From Pseudomonas sp. R5-89-07 (GTDB lineage Bacteria; Pseudomonadota; Gammaproteobacteria; Pseudomonadales; Pseudomonadaceae): 64,000 nt of DNA. Within the stretch, counting starts at the first letter, position 1. The number at the start of each line of letters is the position of its first letter. The stretch lies in NCBI RefSeq assembly GCF_003851685.1, contig NZ_CP027727.1:4712001-4776000 (forward strand), written 5' to 3'. This document shows positions 31,993 to 40,611 of the stretch, in pieces. The notes beneath the pieces are model-generated. The model worked only from the letters and a program-made list of their open reading frames with translations. It was not told where the DNA came from and did no database searches. Position numbers and translations under genes: made by a program.

Positions 31993-33471
31993 TTACTTGC
32001 GCTTACTGCCGCCCAGCAACGAGCCCAATAAGCCGCGCACCAACTGCCGCCCCATCTGATTGGCCGCCTGCTGCATGGCGGATTTGAGCGCCTTGCCCGC
32101 CGTGGTTCCCAGGAACGCACCGGCCTTGTCGGTGAAGCTGGGCTCTTCGGTCGCCGGTTTGGCCTCCTCGGTCGGCCCCAACTCCTTGCGCGCCATCAGC
32201 ACTTCATAGGCTGATTCACGGTCAATCGGCTTGTCATACCGGCCCTGCAGCGGCGAACTGGCGACCAGCGCCGCACGTTCGGCCTCGGTGAGCGGCCCGA
32301 TCCGCGACTGTGGCGGGGCGACCAATACGCGCTGGACTACCTCCGGCGTGCCTTTTTCCTGCAAGGTGCCCACCAGCGCCTCACCGGTGCCCAACTCCGT
32401 CAGCACGGCCAGGGCATCGAATGCCGGGTTGGGCCGGAAACCGTCCGCCACCGCCCGCAGGGATTTCTGCTCCTTGGTGGTGAACGCGCGCAGGCCATGC
32501 TGAATCCGCAGCCCCAGTTGCGCCAGTACCGTGTCGGGCAAATCTCCCGGCGATTGGGTGACGAAGTACACGCCCACGCCTTTGGAACGAATCAAGCGCA
32601 CCACCTGTTCCAAACGGTCCTGCAACGCCTTGGGTGTATCGGCGAACAACAAGTGCGCCTCATCGAAAAACAGCGCCAGCAGCGGTTTTTCCGCATCACC
32701 GCGCTCCGGCAACTGCTCGAACAGTTCCGCCAGCAGCCACAGCAGGAAGGTCGCATAGACCTTCGGCGCGTCATGCACCAAGCGGCTGGCGTCCAGCAGG
32801 TGGATGCGGCCGCGCCCGTCGCTGGCAGGCTGCAAGATATCCTCGAGCTGCAGGGCCGGTTCGCCAAACAGCGCTTCGGCGCCCTGCTGCTCCAGCACCG
32901 CGAGGCGCCGCAATAACGCCTGACTGGAACCGGTGGTCATCAACGCGGCATCGTCGCCCAACAGCTCAGGGTGATAGCGCAGGTGGTTGAGCAAGGCCTT
33001 GAGGTCTTTGAGGTCCAGCAGCAACAGGCCTTCACGGTCGGCTACCTTGAATGTCGCGTACAACGCCGACTGCTGGCTGTCGGTGAGTTCCAACAGACTG
33101 CCGAGCAACAACGGCCCCATTTCGCTGATGGTGGTGCGCAAAGGGTGACCGGACTGCCCGTGGATATCCCACAACGTAACGGGATAAGCCTTGGGCGCGT
33201 AATCAAGGAAGGGCATCCCGGCGATGCGTTCGGCAACCTTGCCCTGGGGGTTGGCCGCGGCACCCAGGCCGCAAAGGTCACCCTTGATGTCGGCGGCGAA
33301 TACCGCCACGCCCGCATCACTGAAGGCTTCCGCCAGGCGCTGCAAGGTGACGGTCTTGCCGGTGCCGGTGGCGCCGGCGATCAACCCATGACGGTTGGCC
33401 AGGCGCATGGGCTGGGCGATGGGCTGGCCGTCTGGGCCGGCACCGATAAGCAGTTGTGTGGAGTCAGGCAT
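31993..33471 (-). CDS. HerA-like ATPase, YjgR/DUF853 family
   Basis: A 492-residue P-loop ATPase of the HerA/FtsK superfamily. Walker A is GATGTGKTVT (33-42), Walker B-like ALFFDEAHLLF, and the sensor is YFVTQSPGDLP. The C-terminal tail (about 400-492) is Lys/Glu-rich and ends GSKRK. Cellular role unknown; proposed as a DNA-processing ATPase. ATG with AAAGGTG upstream. It converges on dciA with only 3 bases between stops and no visible terminator. Confidence 0.9.
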   Translation of the reverse strand: MPDSTQLLIGAGPDGQPIAQPMRLANRHGLIAGATGTGKTVTLQRLAEAFSDAGVAVFAADIKGDLCGLGAAANPQGKVAERIAGMPFLDYAPKAYPVTLWDIHGQSGHPLRTTISEMGPLLLGSLLELTDSQQSALYATFKVADREGLLLLDLKDLKALLNHLRYHPELLGDDAALMTTGSSQALLRRLAVLEQQGAEALFGEPALQLEDILQPASDGRGRIHLLDASRLVHDAPKVYATFLLWLLAELFEQLPERGDAEKPLLALFFDEAHLLFADTPKALQDRLEQVVRLIRSKGVGVYFVTQSPGDLPDTVLAQLGLRIQHGLRAFTTKEQKSLRAVADGFRPNPAFDALAVLTELGTGEALVGTLQEKGTPEVVQRVLVAPPQSRIGPLTEAERAALVASSPLQGRYDKPIDRESAYEVLMARKELGPTEEAKPATEEPSFTDKAGAFLGTTAGKALKSAMQQAANQMGRQLVRGLLGSLLGGSKRK

Positions 33472-33674
33472 TTCGTCACCTTTGGTTAATCTTTAGTGCA
33501 GCCAGGTCGATACAAGTAATGTGAAACCCACAACATCCAAAATAGGACAGATATTTCCTACGCAGGCCCCTAGCGCTAGCACCAGAAGTACCACACCTTT
33601 TTTGACGCTGCCATTTTTGCGCATCCCATCAGGACGCGCCTCGGATATCAAGACCTTAGCGGACCCTACAAGCC

Positions 33675-35564
33675 ATGAATAAAAACCTGCGCTTCAGCCA
33701 TAAAATTTTGCTTGCAGCCTCCCTTATCGTCATCGCCGCCTTCGCGTTATTTACCCTTTACAACGATTACCTTCAGCGCAATGCGATCCGTGACGACCTC
33801 AATAACTACCTGCATGAAATGGGCGATGTCACCGCCAGCAATATCCAGACCTGGCTCACCGGGCGCATCGCGCTGGTAGAAAACGCCGCACAGAATATTG
33901 CCCTCAACCCCGACCCCTCGGTGGTTGCCAGCCTGCTGGAACAGAAAGCGCTGACATCGTCGTTCATGGCGACCTACGTCGGCGACAGCCAGGGCACCTT
34001 CACCATCCGCCCCGACACCAAGATGCCCGACGGTTTCGACCCGCGTGTTCGCCCCTGGTACAAGGGTGCCCAGAACAGCAACGGTTCGACGTTGACCGAG
34101 CCCTATATCGACGCGGCAACGGGGCAACTGATTATTTCCATCGCCACACCGAGTGCCAAGGCCGGCCAGAGCATCGGCGTGGTGGGCGGCGACCTGAGCC
34201 TGCAAACCCTGGTGGACAACATTGGTGCCCTGGACTTCGGCGGCATGGGCTATGCGTTCCTGGTCAGCGCCGACGGCAAAGTGCTGGTCCACCCGGACAA
34301 GGCCCTGGTGATGAAGACCCTGGCTGACGTGTACGCCAAAGACACACCGAAGATCAGCGCGGATTTCAGCGAAGTGCAGGCCAATGGCAAAACCAATATC
34401 GTCACGTTCACCCCGATCAAGGGCCTGCCCTCGGTGAACTGGTACCTGGGCATTTCGGTGGATAAAGCCAAGTCGTTCGCCATGCTCAGTGAGTTCCGTA
34501 CGTCGGCGGTTATCGCCACGATTATCGCCGTGGTCATCATCATCGCCTTGCTGGGCATGTTAATCCGCGTGTTGCTGCAACCGCTGCACGTGATGACCCG
34601 CGCCATGCAGGACATCGCCGACGGCGAAGGCGACCTGACCCGACGTCTGACCATCCAGAACAACGACGAATTCGGCACCTTGGGCAATGCGTTCAACCGT
34701 TTCGTCGAGCGCATTCATACCTCGATCCGCGAAGTGTCGTCGGCCACCGAACAAGTCAATGAAGTCGCATTGCGGGTGGTCAGTGCCTCCAACTCGTCGA
34801 TGGTCAATTCGGACGAACAGGCCAATCGCACCAACAGTGTCGCGGCAGCCATCAACCAACTGGGCGCGGCGGCTCAGGAAATCGCCCGTAACGCAGCGCA
34901 AGCCTCCAATCAGGCCAGTGATGCGCGGCATCTGGCCGAAGACGGCCAGCAGGTAGTGGAGCGCAATATCAAGGCGATGACTCAGCTGTCGAGCATGATC
35001 AGCGCCTCCAGTACCAATATCGAGGCACTGAACAGCAAGACGGTGAATATTGGCCAGATTCTCGAAGTGATCACCAGTATTTCCCAGCAAACCAACTTGC
35101 TCGCGCTCAACGCCGCCATTGAAGCCGCACGTGCAGGTGAGGCCGGCCGCGGGTTCGCGGTGGTGGCCGATGAAGTGCGCAACCTGGCGCATCGCACCCA
35201 GGAATCGGCGCAACAGGTGCAGAAGATGATCGAGGAACTGCAAGTCGGCGCCCGCGACTCGGTCAGCACCATGAGCGAAAGCCAGCGCCACAGCCAGGAC
35301 AGCGTGGAAATCGCCAACCTGGCCGGCGAACGCTTGAACAGCGTGACTCAGCGCATTGGCGAGATCGACGGCATGAACCAGTCCGTGGCCACCGCCACCG
35401 AGGAACAGACCTCGGTGGTGGAGTCGATCAATATGGACATCACCGAAATCAACACCCTCAACCAGGAAGGCGTGGAAAACCTGCAATCGACGCTGCGCGC
35501 CTGCTCGGACCTGGAGCGCCAGGCCGCACGTTTGAAGCAAATGGTGGGTAGTTTCCGGATCTGA
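33675..35564 (+). CDS. PctA/CtaA-type amino-acid chemoreceptor
   Basis: A 629-residue methyl-accepting chemotaxis protein, nearly the length of P. aeruginosa PctA. TM1 is at 12-28. The periplasmic dCache domain carries the complete amino-acid-binding motif: Arg126, Trp128, Tyr129, Tyr144, Asp146 and Asp173 (RPWYK, EPYID, GGDLS). TM2 is at about 278-298, followed by a HAMP domain and a signalling hairpin tip ([21 protein letters not shown]). L-amino acids are the expected ligands. It ends without the CheR-binding pentapeptide. The ribosome site is weak. A composite repeat element follows. Confidence 0.95.
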   Translation: MNKNLRFSHKILLAASLIVIAAFALFTLYNDYLQRNAIRDDLNNYLHEMGDVTASNIQTWLTGRIALVENAAQNIALNPDPSVVASLLEQKALTSSFMATYVGDSQGTFTIRPDTKMPDGFDPRVRPWYKGAQNSNGSTLTEPYIDAATGQLIISIATPSAKAGQSIGVVGGDLSLQTLVDNIGALDFGGMGYAFLVSADGKVLVHPDKALVMKTLADVYAKDTPKISADFSEVQANGKTNIVTFTPIKGLPSVNWYLGISVDKAKSFAMLSEFRTSAVIATIIAVVIIIALLGMLIRVLLQPLHVMTRAMQDIADGEGDLTRRLTIQNNDEFGTLGNAFNRFVERIHTSIREVSSATEQVNEVALRVVSASNSSMVNSDEQANRTNSVAAAINQLGAAAQEIARNAAQASNQASDARHLAEDGQQVVERNIKAMTQLSSMISASSTNIEALNSKTVNIGQILEVITSISQQTNLLALNAAIEAARAGEAGRGFAVVADEVRNLAHRTQESAQQVQKMIEELQVGARDSVSTMSESQRHSQDSVEIANLAGERLNSVTQRIGEIDGMNQSVATATEEQTSVVESINMDITEINTLNQEGVENLQSTLRACSDLERQAARLKQMVGSFRI

Positions 35565-35574
35565 CAGATACCGC

Positions 35575-35758
35575 GGGCTTGCCCTGATGCCAGTCCGTTA
35601 ACGCGAACACCCTACCTGTGGCGAGGGAGCTTGCTCCCGCTGGGCCGCGAAGCGGCCCCAAACAATGGGCCTGCTGCGCAGTCCAGCGCGAGCTTGCTCC
35701 CTCGCCACAGGTATTTCTCGCGCCTGCTTCTTCTTGACTGGCAGGTATCAGGGCAAGC
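35575..35758. repeat. Composite element: REPIN (GTGGCGAGGGAGC class) inside a larger inverted repeat
   Basis: The inner REPIN at 35616-35710 has arms CTGTGGCGAGGGAGCTTGCT and AGCTTGCTCCCTCGCCACAG. The outer arms are GCCCTGATGCCAGTC (35581-35595) and GACTGGCAGGTATCAGGGC (35736-35754), complementary except for four extra bases. The same nested layout recurs at 51484-51670. It fills the gap between the chemoreceptor and glycosyltransferase genes. Confidence 0.85.
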
Positions 35759-35879
35759 GCGCGCCCAGAGGACCCCGCCCTCATTCTCAGCCAAGCGACA
35801 CGACATCAATCCCGATCGAACATCTATCCTTACCTCAGGTCCACGTTAAGGAGAGCAATGGATCGGAGGGATGTTCATC

Positions 35880-36992
35880 GTGCATATCGCTGACATAACC
35901 ATGTTCTACGCCCCGGCCAGCGGTGGCGTACGCACTTATCTGGACGCCAAGCATCGGCGCCTGGCGCTCAAGCCTGGCATTCGCCACAGTCTGCTGGTGC
36001 CCGGAGCCCACTTGAGCGAGCGGGATGGTATTTTCGAAGTGCCGGCACCGCCACTGCCCTTCGGCAAAGGCTACCGCTTCCCCCTGCGCTTGGCGCCTTG
36101 GCGAAATGTCCTGCACGACTTACAGCCTGATCTGATCGAAGTCGGCGATCCGTACCTGACCGCCTGGGCGGCCCTGGACGCCCGGCGCCAACTGGATGTG
36201 CCGGTCATCGGGTTTTATCACTCCGATCTACCGCTGCTGGTGCGTAACCGCATGGGCGCCTGGTTTACCCCCAACGTCGAAGCCTATGTCAGCAAACTCT
36301 ATGGAAATTTTGACCGGGTACTGGCGCCCAGCCAGGTGATGGCCGACAAACTCACTGGGCTTGGGGTGAAAAACGTTTTCGTACAACCCCTGGGCGTCGA
36401 CCTGCAAACCTTCACCCCTGCCCTGCGCGACCCCGGCCTGCGCGCCGAACTGGGGATCGATGAGGACACCCGGCTGCTGATTTTCGCCGGGCGTGGTTCC
36501 AAGGAGAAAAACCTGCCGGTGCTGCTCAATTGCATGAAACGCCTGGGCGAGGGTTACCACCTGTTACTGGTCGGCTCCGGCATGCCGGCCAGCGTGCCGG
36601 ACAATGTCACCGTGGTCGACGGCTTCCGCCCGGCCCAGCATGTTGCCCGCTTGATGGCCAGTGCCGATGCGTTGCTGCACGGTGGCGACCAGGAAACCTT
36701 TGGCCTGGTCATTCTGGAAGCCATGGCCTGTGGCATCCCGGTGGTCGCCGTTGCGGCGGGCGCCTTCACTGAGATTGTCGACGAGCGCTGCGGCCTGCTC
36801 TGCGCGCCTAACAGCCCAAAAGCCATGGCCGATGCGGTACACGAATTGTTCGGCGCCGACAGTCGCCGCCTTGGGGAACAGGCTCGGCGCCATGTCGAAC
36901 AGCATTACGCCTGGGATGCGGTGGTGGACAGCCTGCTGGGGCATTACCACGCCGTGCTGGGTACTCACAAACCGATGCTCGCCCATGGCTGA
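35880..36992 (+). CDS. Family 4 (GT-B) glycosyltransferase
   Basis: A 370-residue GT-B enzyme. The N-terminal acceptor domain is MHIADITMFYAPASGGVRTY. The C-terminal donor domain has RGSKEKNLPVLL and the E-x7-E motif GGDQETFGLVILEAMACGIP. The GTG at 35880 lies about 10 bases after GGAGG; an in-frame ATG at 35871 abuts that site and is less likely. The stop overlaps the next start by 8 bases. With the following deacetylase and UPF0104 membrane protein it forms an operon likely to build or modify a glycolipid or envelope saccharide. Substrate unknown. Confidence 0.9.
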   Translation: MHIADITMFYAPASGGVRTYLDAKHRRLALKPGIRHSLLVPGAHLSERDGIFEVPAPPLPFGKGYRFPLRLAPWRNVLHDLQPDLIEVGDPYLTAWAALDARRQLDVPVIGFYHSDLPLLVRNRMGAWFTPNVEAYVSKLYGNFDRVLAPSQVMADKLTGLGVKNVFVQPLGVDLQTFTPALRDPGLRAELGIDEDTRLLIFAGRGSKEKNLPVLLNCMKRLGEGYHLLLVGSGMPASVPDNVTVVDGFRPAQHVARLMASADALLHGGDQETFGLVILEAMACGIPVVAVAAGAFTEIVDERCGLLCAPNSPKAMADAVHELFGADSRRLGEQARRHVEQHYAWDAVVDSLLGHYHAVLGTHKPMLAHG

Positions 36993-37737
36993 ACGTTCGG
37001 TAATGCTGGTGCTGCATGACGTGGCGCCGAGCACTTGGGCCGATTACCGGCCTTTTGTCGAGGCCGTCGACGCCCTCGGCGATGTCCCTATCACTTGGCT
37101 GGTCGTCCCGGATTTTCATCATCATGACGCCCTCGCCGCCCACGGTGACTTCCGCCGCCTGCTCGATAGTCGCGTAGCCCGCGGCGATGAACTCGCCCTG
37201 CACGGCTATTACCACTGCGACGAACAACCTCGGCCGCGCACGCCGAAAGAATGGTTCATGCGCCGCATCTATACACACGAGGGCGAGTTCTACCAGTTGT
37301 CCCAGGCCGAGGCGTTGCAGCGCCTGACGGACGGCATTGAAGTGTTCCAGCGCAATGACTGGCCACTGCACGGGTTTGTCGCACCCGCCTGGTTGATGAG
37401 CCACGGCACCCGGCTGGCGCTGCGCCAGTTACCGCTGAGCTATACCAGCGATCCCCAGCATCTGTATCGCCTGCCTGACTTCACGCGCATCCATGCGCCG
37501 GGCCTGGTGTGGAGCGCTCGCAGTGCGTGGCGCCGGGGCCTGTCCAAAGTCTTGAGCGATCGACGTGAACAGCGCTGGCAGACCGCCCCGGTGATCCGCT
37601 TGGGGTTGCACCCTGTAGACATGCGCCACAGGCTCTCGCGTGACTACTGGCTGCAAACCCTGCAACGACTGCTCGACGACGGCCGCACGCCACACACCAA
37701 GGCCGCTTGGCTGTCGACGCTGCCATGCGCCGGCTGA
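36985..37737 (+). CDS. Polysaccharide deacetylase-like protein (DUF2334)
   Basis: A 250-residue protein of the NodB/DUF2334 superfamily. VMLVLHDVAPST at 6-17 carries the metal-binding His-Asp, ELALHGYYHC is the His-x3-His motif, and LHGFVAPAWLM and LGLHPVDM supply the later active-site segments. It probably removes acetyl groups from a sugar. The ATG at 36985 overlaps the glycosyltransferase end, and its own end overlaps the UPF0104 gene by 13 bases, so all three are tightly coupled. Confidence 0.88.
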   Translation: MAERSVMLVLHDVAPSTWADYRPFVEAVDALGDVPITWLVVPDFHHHDALAAHGDFRRLLDSRVARGDELALHGYYHCDEQPRPRTPKEWFMRRIYTHEGEFYQLSQAEALQRLTDGIEVFQRNDWPLHGFVAPAWLMSHGTRLALRQLPLSYTSDPQHLYRLPDFTRIHAPGLVWSARSAWRRGLSKVLSDRREQRWQTAPVIRLGLHPVDMRHRLSRDYWLQTLQRLLDDGRTPHTKAAWLSTLPCAG

Positions 37738-38834
37738 TCTGGCTCCTGTTGGCGCTGTTGGTCGCCCTGGTGATTCCGGTGTGGCTGGGTGGCGGCGAAA
37801 CCGTGGCACGGCTGCGGCAGTTTCCGCTGCCTCAGTTACTGGGGATGTTTGCCATGATCATCGGCTGCTGGTTGATCAACAGCCTGCGCATCCGCTTGTT
37901 GCTGGGCGAACAGCGAGGCAAGTTGGGATGGCGCAGAAGCCTGGGCGTGGTGATACCGACCGAGTTCGCCATGTGCGCGACGCCGGGCGGCAGCGGTGGG
38001 CCGCTGACGCTGATGGGCCTGCTGGCACGCAATGGCATTCGCCCCGCCCACGGCAGCGCGGTGTTTGCCATGGATCAGTTGAATGACTTGCTGTTTTTCC
38101 TCTGCGCACTGCTGGGCATCGTGCTGTACGCGTTGTTCCATAGCCTCAGCCCGCGCCTGGAATGGCTGCTGGGGGTCAGTGCGGTGTCGATGGTCAGTGG
38201 CGTCGTGGGTTGCCTGGTGGTGGTGCGCTTTCATCGCCGGCTGATTCGCCTGGCCGGGCGGGCACTCAAGGCCCTGCATGTACGCGTCAGCACCCGTCGT
38301 CGCTGGGCCCGCCGGGTGCTGCGCTTCCTCGCGGCATTCACCCAGACGCTGAAATTACCCTGGCCCACGCTGCTTGGGGTGTTCACGCTGACCAGCCTGC
38401 ATTGGCTCGTACGCTACAGCGTGTTGTACCTGGCACTGCGAGGGCTTGGGGGTGACGTGCAGTGGGCCTGGAGTTTCCTGATCCAGATGCTGTCCTTGAC
38501 CGCAGGGCAGTTCAGCCTGTTGCCAGGCGGGGCCGGGGCAGCGGAGTTGACGTCGGCGGCCTTGCTGGCGCCCATGGTGGGCAAATCCACGGCGGCGGCG
38601 GCGATTCTGATCTGGCGCGCAGTGACCTACTACTTCTATCTGCTGGCCGGTGCGCCCGTGTTTCTGCTGATGGTGGGCACACCGCTGCTCAAGCGTCTTT
38701 TCCAGGGGCCGCGGGCGGCTTCTCGAGTTCCTGCAACTGCTCCCACAGCTGGGCAGCGCCCGGAAAATCAGTACCGTCATCGGCGCCCAGCGCGTCCGGG
38801 TCGTAGCGACTCAGACACCCCTCGCCCACTGTAG
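37725..38834 (+). CDS. LPG synthase TM/UPF0104-family membrane protein
   Basis: About 369 residues with seven to eight membrane helices and the UPF0104 (flippase-like, lysylphosphatidylglycerol synthase transmembrane) signature: NSLRIRLLL, ATPGGSGGPLTLMGLL and FSLLPGGAGAAELTSAALL. It is likely to flip or help synthesise a lipid-linked product of the preceding two enzymes. The ATG at 37725 was chosen over a TTG at 37707. The last ~45 residues are Arg/Pro-rich and lie antisense to a small gene (38689-38874), so the C-terminal tail may be non-functional read-through. Confidence 0.88.
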   Translation: MRRLIWLLLALLVALVIPVWLGGGETVARLRQFPLPQLLGMFAMIIGCWLINSLRIRLLLGEQRGKLGWRRSLGVVIPTEFAMCATPGGSGGPLTLMGLLARNGIRPAHGSAVFAMDQLNDLLFFLCALLGIVLYALFHSLSPRLEWLLGVSAVSMVSGVVGCLVVVRFHRRLIRLAGRALKALHVRVSTRRRWARRVLRFLAAFTQTLKLPWPTLLGVFTLTSLHWLVRYSVLYLALRGLGGDVQWAWSFLIQMLSLTAGQFSLLPGGAGAAELTSAALLAPMVGKSTAAAAILIWRAVTYYFYLLAGAPVFLLMVGTPLLKRLFQGPRAASRVPATAPTAGQRPENQYRHRRPARPGRSDSDTPRPL

Positions 38835-38874
38835 CGGGTGGCCTGGATGTCGCCTTGTCGAGTGGGTCAGTCAT
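38689..38874 (-). CDS. Small conserved-looking hypothetical protein
   Basis: A 61-residue acidic protein, MTDPLDKATSRPPATVGEGC..., with a SRYDPDALGADDGTDFPGAAQ core. A near-perfect AGGAGG ribosome site lies 6 bases before the ATG at 38874. It overlaps the 3' end of the UPF0104 gene by 146 bases in the opposite direction; the amino acid composition of this strand looks natural, whereas the opposing tail looks like antisense. The ribosome site sits directly after the purU terminator T run. No function recognised. Confidence 0.7.
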   Translation of the reverse strand: MTDPLDKATSRPPATVGEGCLSRYDPDALGADDGTDFPGAAQLWEQLQELEKPPAAPGKDA

Positions 38875-38891
38875 GGCCGCCTCCTGGAAAT

Positions 38892-38925
38892 AAAAAAGGG
38901 CCCGTAGAGTTTTACTCCCGGGCCC
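38892..38925 (-). terminator. Terminator after purU
   Basis: GGGCCCG (38898-38904) pairs with CGGGCCC (38919-38925), with a further AGT/ACT pair inside and a six-T run on the minus strand. It lies 27 bases past the purU stop and immediately before the small gene's ribosome site. Confidence 0.85.
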
Positions 38926-38951
38926 CTGCGTGTTCAATCCCAACGCGTTGG

Positions 38952-39800
38952 TCAGAACACCACGGTCTTGTTGCCATGCACCAGCACGCGGTCTTCCAAG
39001 TGATAACGCAGGCCGCGGGCCAGCACCATCTTCTCGACGTCACGGCCGAAACGCACCATGTCTTCGATGCTGTCGCTGTGACTGACACGAACCACGTCCT
39101 GCTCGATGATCGGACCGGCATCCAGCTCTTCGGTGACGTAGTGGCAGGTCGCGCCGATCAACTTCACGCCGCGCAGCGAAGCCTGATGATAGGGCTTGGC
39201 ACCTACGAACGAAGGCAGGAAGCTATGGTGAATATTGATCACCTTGCCGGCATATTCGCGGCACAGTTCCGGCGGCAGGATTTGCATGTAGCGCGCCAGC
39301 ACCACCACATCGGCGTCGTGCTGCTTGACCAGGCGCGACACCTCGGCGAACGCGGGCTCCTTGTCCTGCGGGTTGACCGGCACGTGGTAATACGGAATGC
39401 CATGCCATTCGACCATGCTGCGCAAGTCATCATGGTTGGAGATCACACAGGCGATCTCACAATCGAGTTCGTCGCTGTGCCAGCGGTGCAGAAGGTCCGC
39501 CAGGCAGTGGGATTCACGGCTGGCCATCAGGACGACGCGTTTTTTCTGCTCGGTGTCGGTGATGTGCCAGGTCATCGAAAACTCTTCAGCGATCGGCGCG
39601 AACGCTTCACGAAAGGCTTCCAGACCAAAAGGCAATGTATCGGCACGAATTTCGTGACGCATGAAAAACCAACCGCTGAGGTCATCCGAGTGATGGCTCG
39701 CCTCGGTGATCCAACCATTATGAGAAGCCAGAAAGTTACTGACCTTGGCAACGATGCCAACCCGGTCCGGGCAAGCAATCACCAGCCGAAAAGTGCGCAT
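38952..39800 (-). CDS. purU: Formyltetrahydrofolate deformylase PurU
   Basis: A 282-residue enzyme that hydrolyses 10-formyl-THF to THF and formate. It has an N-terminal ACT domain (TFRLVIACPDRVGIVAKVSNFL, 1-80) and a C-terminal formyltransferase domain with the catalytic Asn-His-Asp set in INIHHSFLPSF and GATCHYVTEELDAGPII. The start at 39800 (MRTFRLVIACPD) fits the family. It lies divergent from mvaT, as in P. aeruginosa (PA4314/PA4315). Confidence 0.96.
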   Translation of the reverse strand: MRTFRLVIACPDRVGIVAKVSNFLASHNGWITEASHHSDDLSGWFFMRHEIRADTLPFGLEAFREAFAPIAEEFSMTWHITDTEQKKRVVLMASRESHCLADLLHRWHSDELDCEIACVISNHDDLRSMVEWHGIPYYHVPVNPQDKEPAFAEVSRLVKQHDADVVVLARYMQILPPELCREYAGKVINIHHSFLPSFVGAKPYHQASLRGVKLIGATCHYVTEELDAGPIIEQDVVRVSHSDSIEDMVRFGRDVEKMVLARGLRYHLEDRVLVHGNKTVVF

Positions 39801-40146
39801 TAGGGGGAAACTCCAGAACTTCACAAAGGCCGCCATTCTAGCGATTGCGCAGAAAAACTGCAGTACTCCTTGCGGCTTATTCTCCCGCCGTGCGATGGCA
39901 ACAACCCTTAATCGCGTAGGGTTTTATCACCGGTATATGACGGTACAACGGTAAGCTCGGCACTTAACCGAATTAAGCTGCTTGTTTTTAGCGACCCCCC
40001 TAATAATTAATTCGACTGCAGAGCGCTGCCACAAACATTCAATATAATTCACCCAAATAGCTGCTTAAATGTTTACTTGGTGAATTGGCCTGACTATTAT
40101 TGGGCTACGCACCCTGTCAATCAGCGTTCTACATAAGGTAGTCCAC
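39801..40146. promoter_or_regulatory. AT-rich control region upstream of mvaT
   Basis: 346 bases between divergent purU and mvaT with no gene. The part from about 39900 to 40090 is clearly AT-rich (CCTAATAATTAATTCG near 40000, ATTCAATATAATTC near 40041), the composition that MvaT-type proteins bind, which suggests autoregulation. AAGG at 40136 is the mvaT ribosome site. Confidence 0.5.
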
Positions 40147-40521
40147 ATGTCTCTGATCAACGAATACCGCGCCACCGAAGAAGCTATCAAAGAGCTGCAA
40201 GCCCGCTTGAAGAACCTGTCGCAAGACGACAAGCTGAAAACCGAGCTGGAATTCGAAGGCAAACTGCGCACCCTGATGGGTGAATACTCCAAATCCCTGC
40301 GTGACATCATCGCGCTGCTGGATCCGGAATCGAAAGTTAAAGCACCGCGCGGCGCTGTGAAAACCACCGGCACCAAACGTGCTCGCAAGGTCAAGCAATA
40401 CAAAAACCCGCACAACGGTGAAGTGATTGAAACCAAAGGTGGCAACCACAAGACTCTGAAAGAGTGGAAAGCCAAGTGGGGCGGCGACGTGGTTGAAGGT
40501 TGGGCAACCCTGCTGGGCTAA
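40147..40521 (+). CDS. mvaT: H-NS-family xenogeneic silencer MvaT
   Basis: A 124-residue protein. It has an N-terminal coiled-coil oligomerisation domain (MSLINEYRATEEAIKELQARL..., to about 60), a linker with basic residues (KTTGTKRARKVKQYKNP), and a C-terminal AT-hook-like DNA-binding domain (NPHNGEVIETKGGNHKTLKEW). Near-identical in pattern to Pseudomonas MvaT. It silences AT-rich foreign DNA, so the low-GC cluster at 1-3610 is a natural target. Confidence 0.97.
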   Translation: MSLINEYRATEEAIKELQARLKNLSQDDKLKTELEFEGKLRTLMGEYSKSLRDIIALLDPESKVKAPRGAVKTTGTKRARKVKQYKNPHNGEVIETKGGNHKTLKEWKAKWGGDVVEGWATLLG

Positions 40522-40556
40522 GCCCGGTCGGATTCACAGCCGATACGCGACACATT

Positions 40557-40584
40557 AAAAACGCCAGCTTGCTGGCGTTTTTTA
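40557..40584. terminator. Terminator between mvaT and sbcB
   Basis: AACGCCAGC-TT-GCTGGCGTT with an A run on the left and a T run on the right. It can serve both convergent genes. Confidence 0.9.
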
Positions 40585-40611
40585 TTGTCTGGATGTTTTG
40601 CAATTGTCCGG

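Noticed and set aside
35858..35893. Very short frame MDRRDVHRAYR upstream of the glycosyltransferase
   Set aside because: It has an AAGGAG before its ATG and overlaps the real start, so a leader peptide is possible, but 11 codons without other support is too little.
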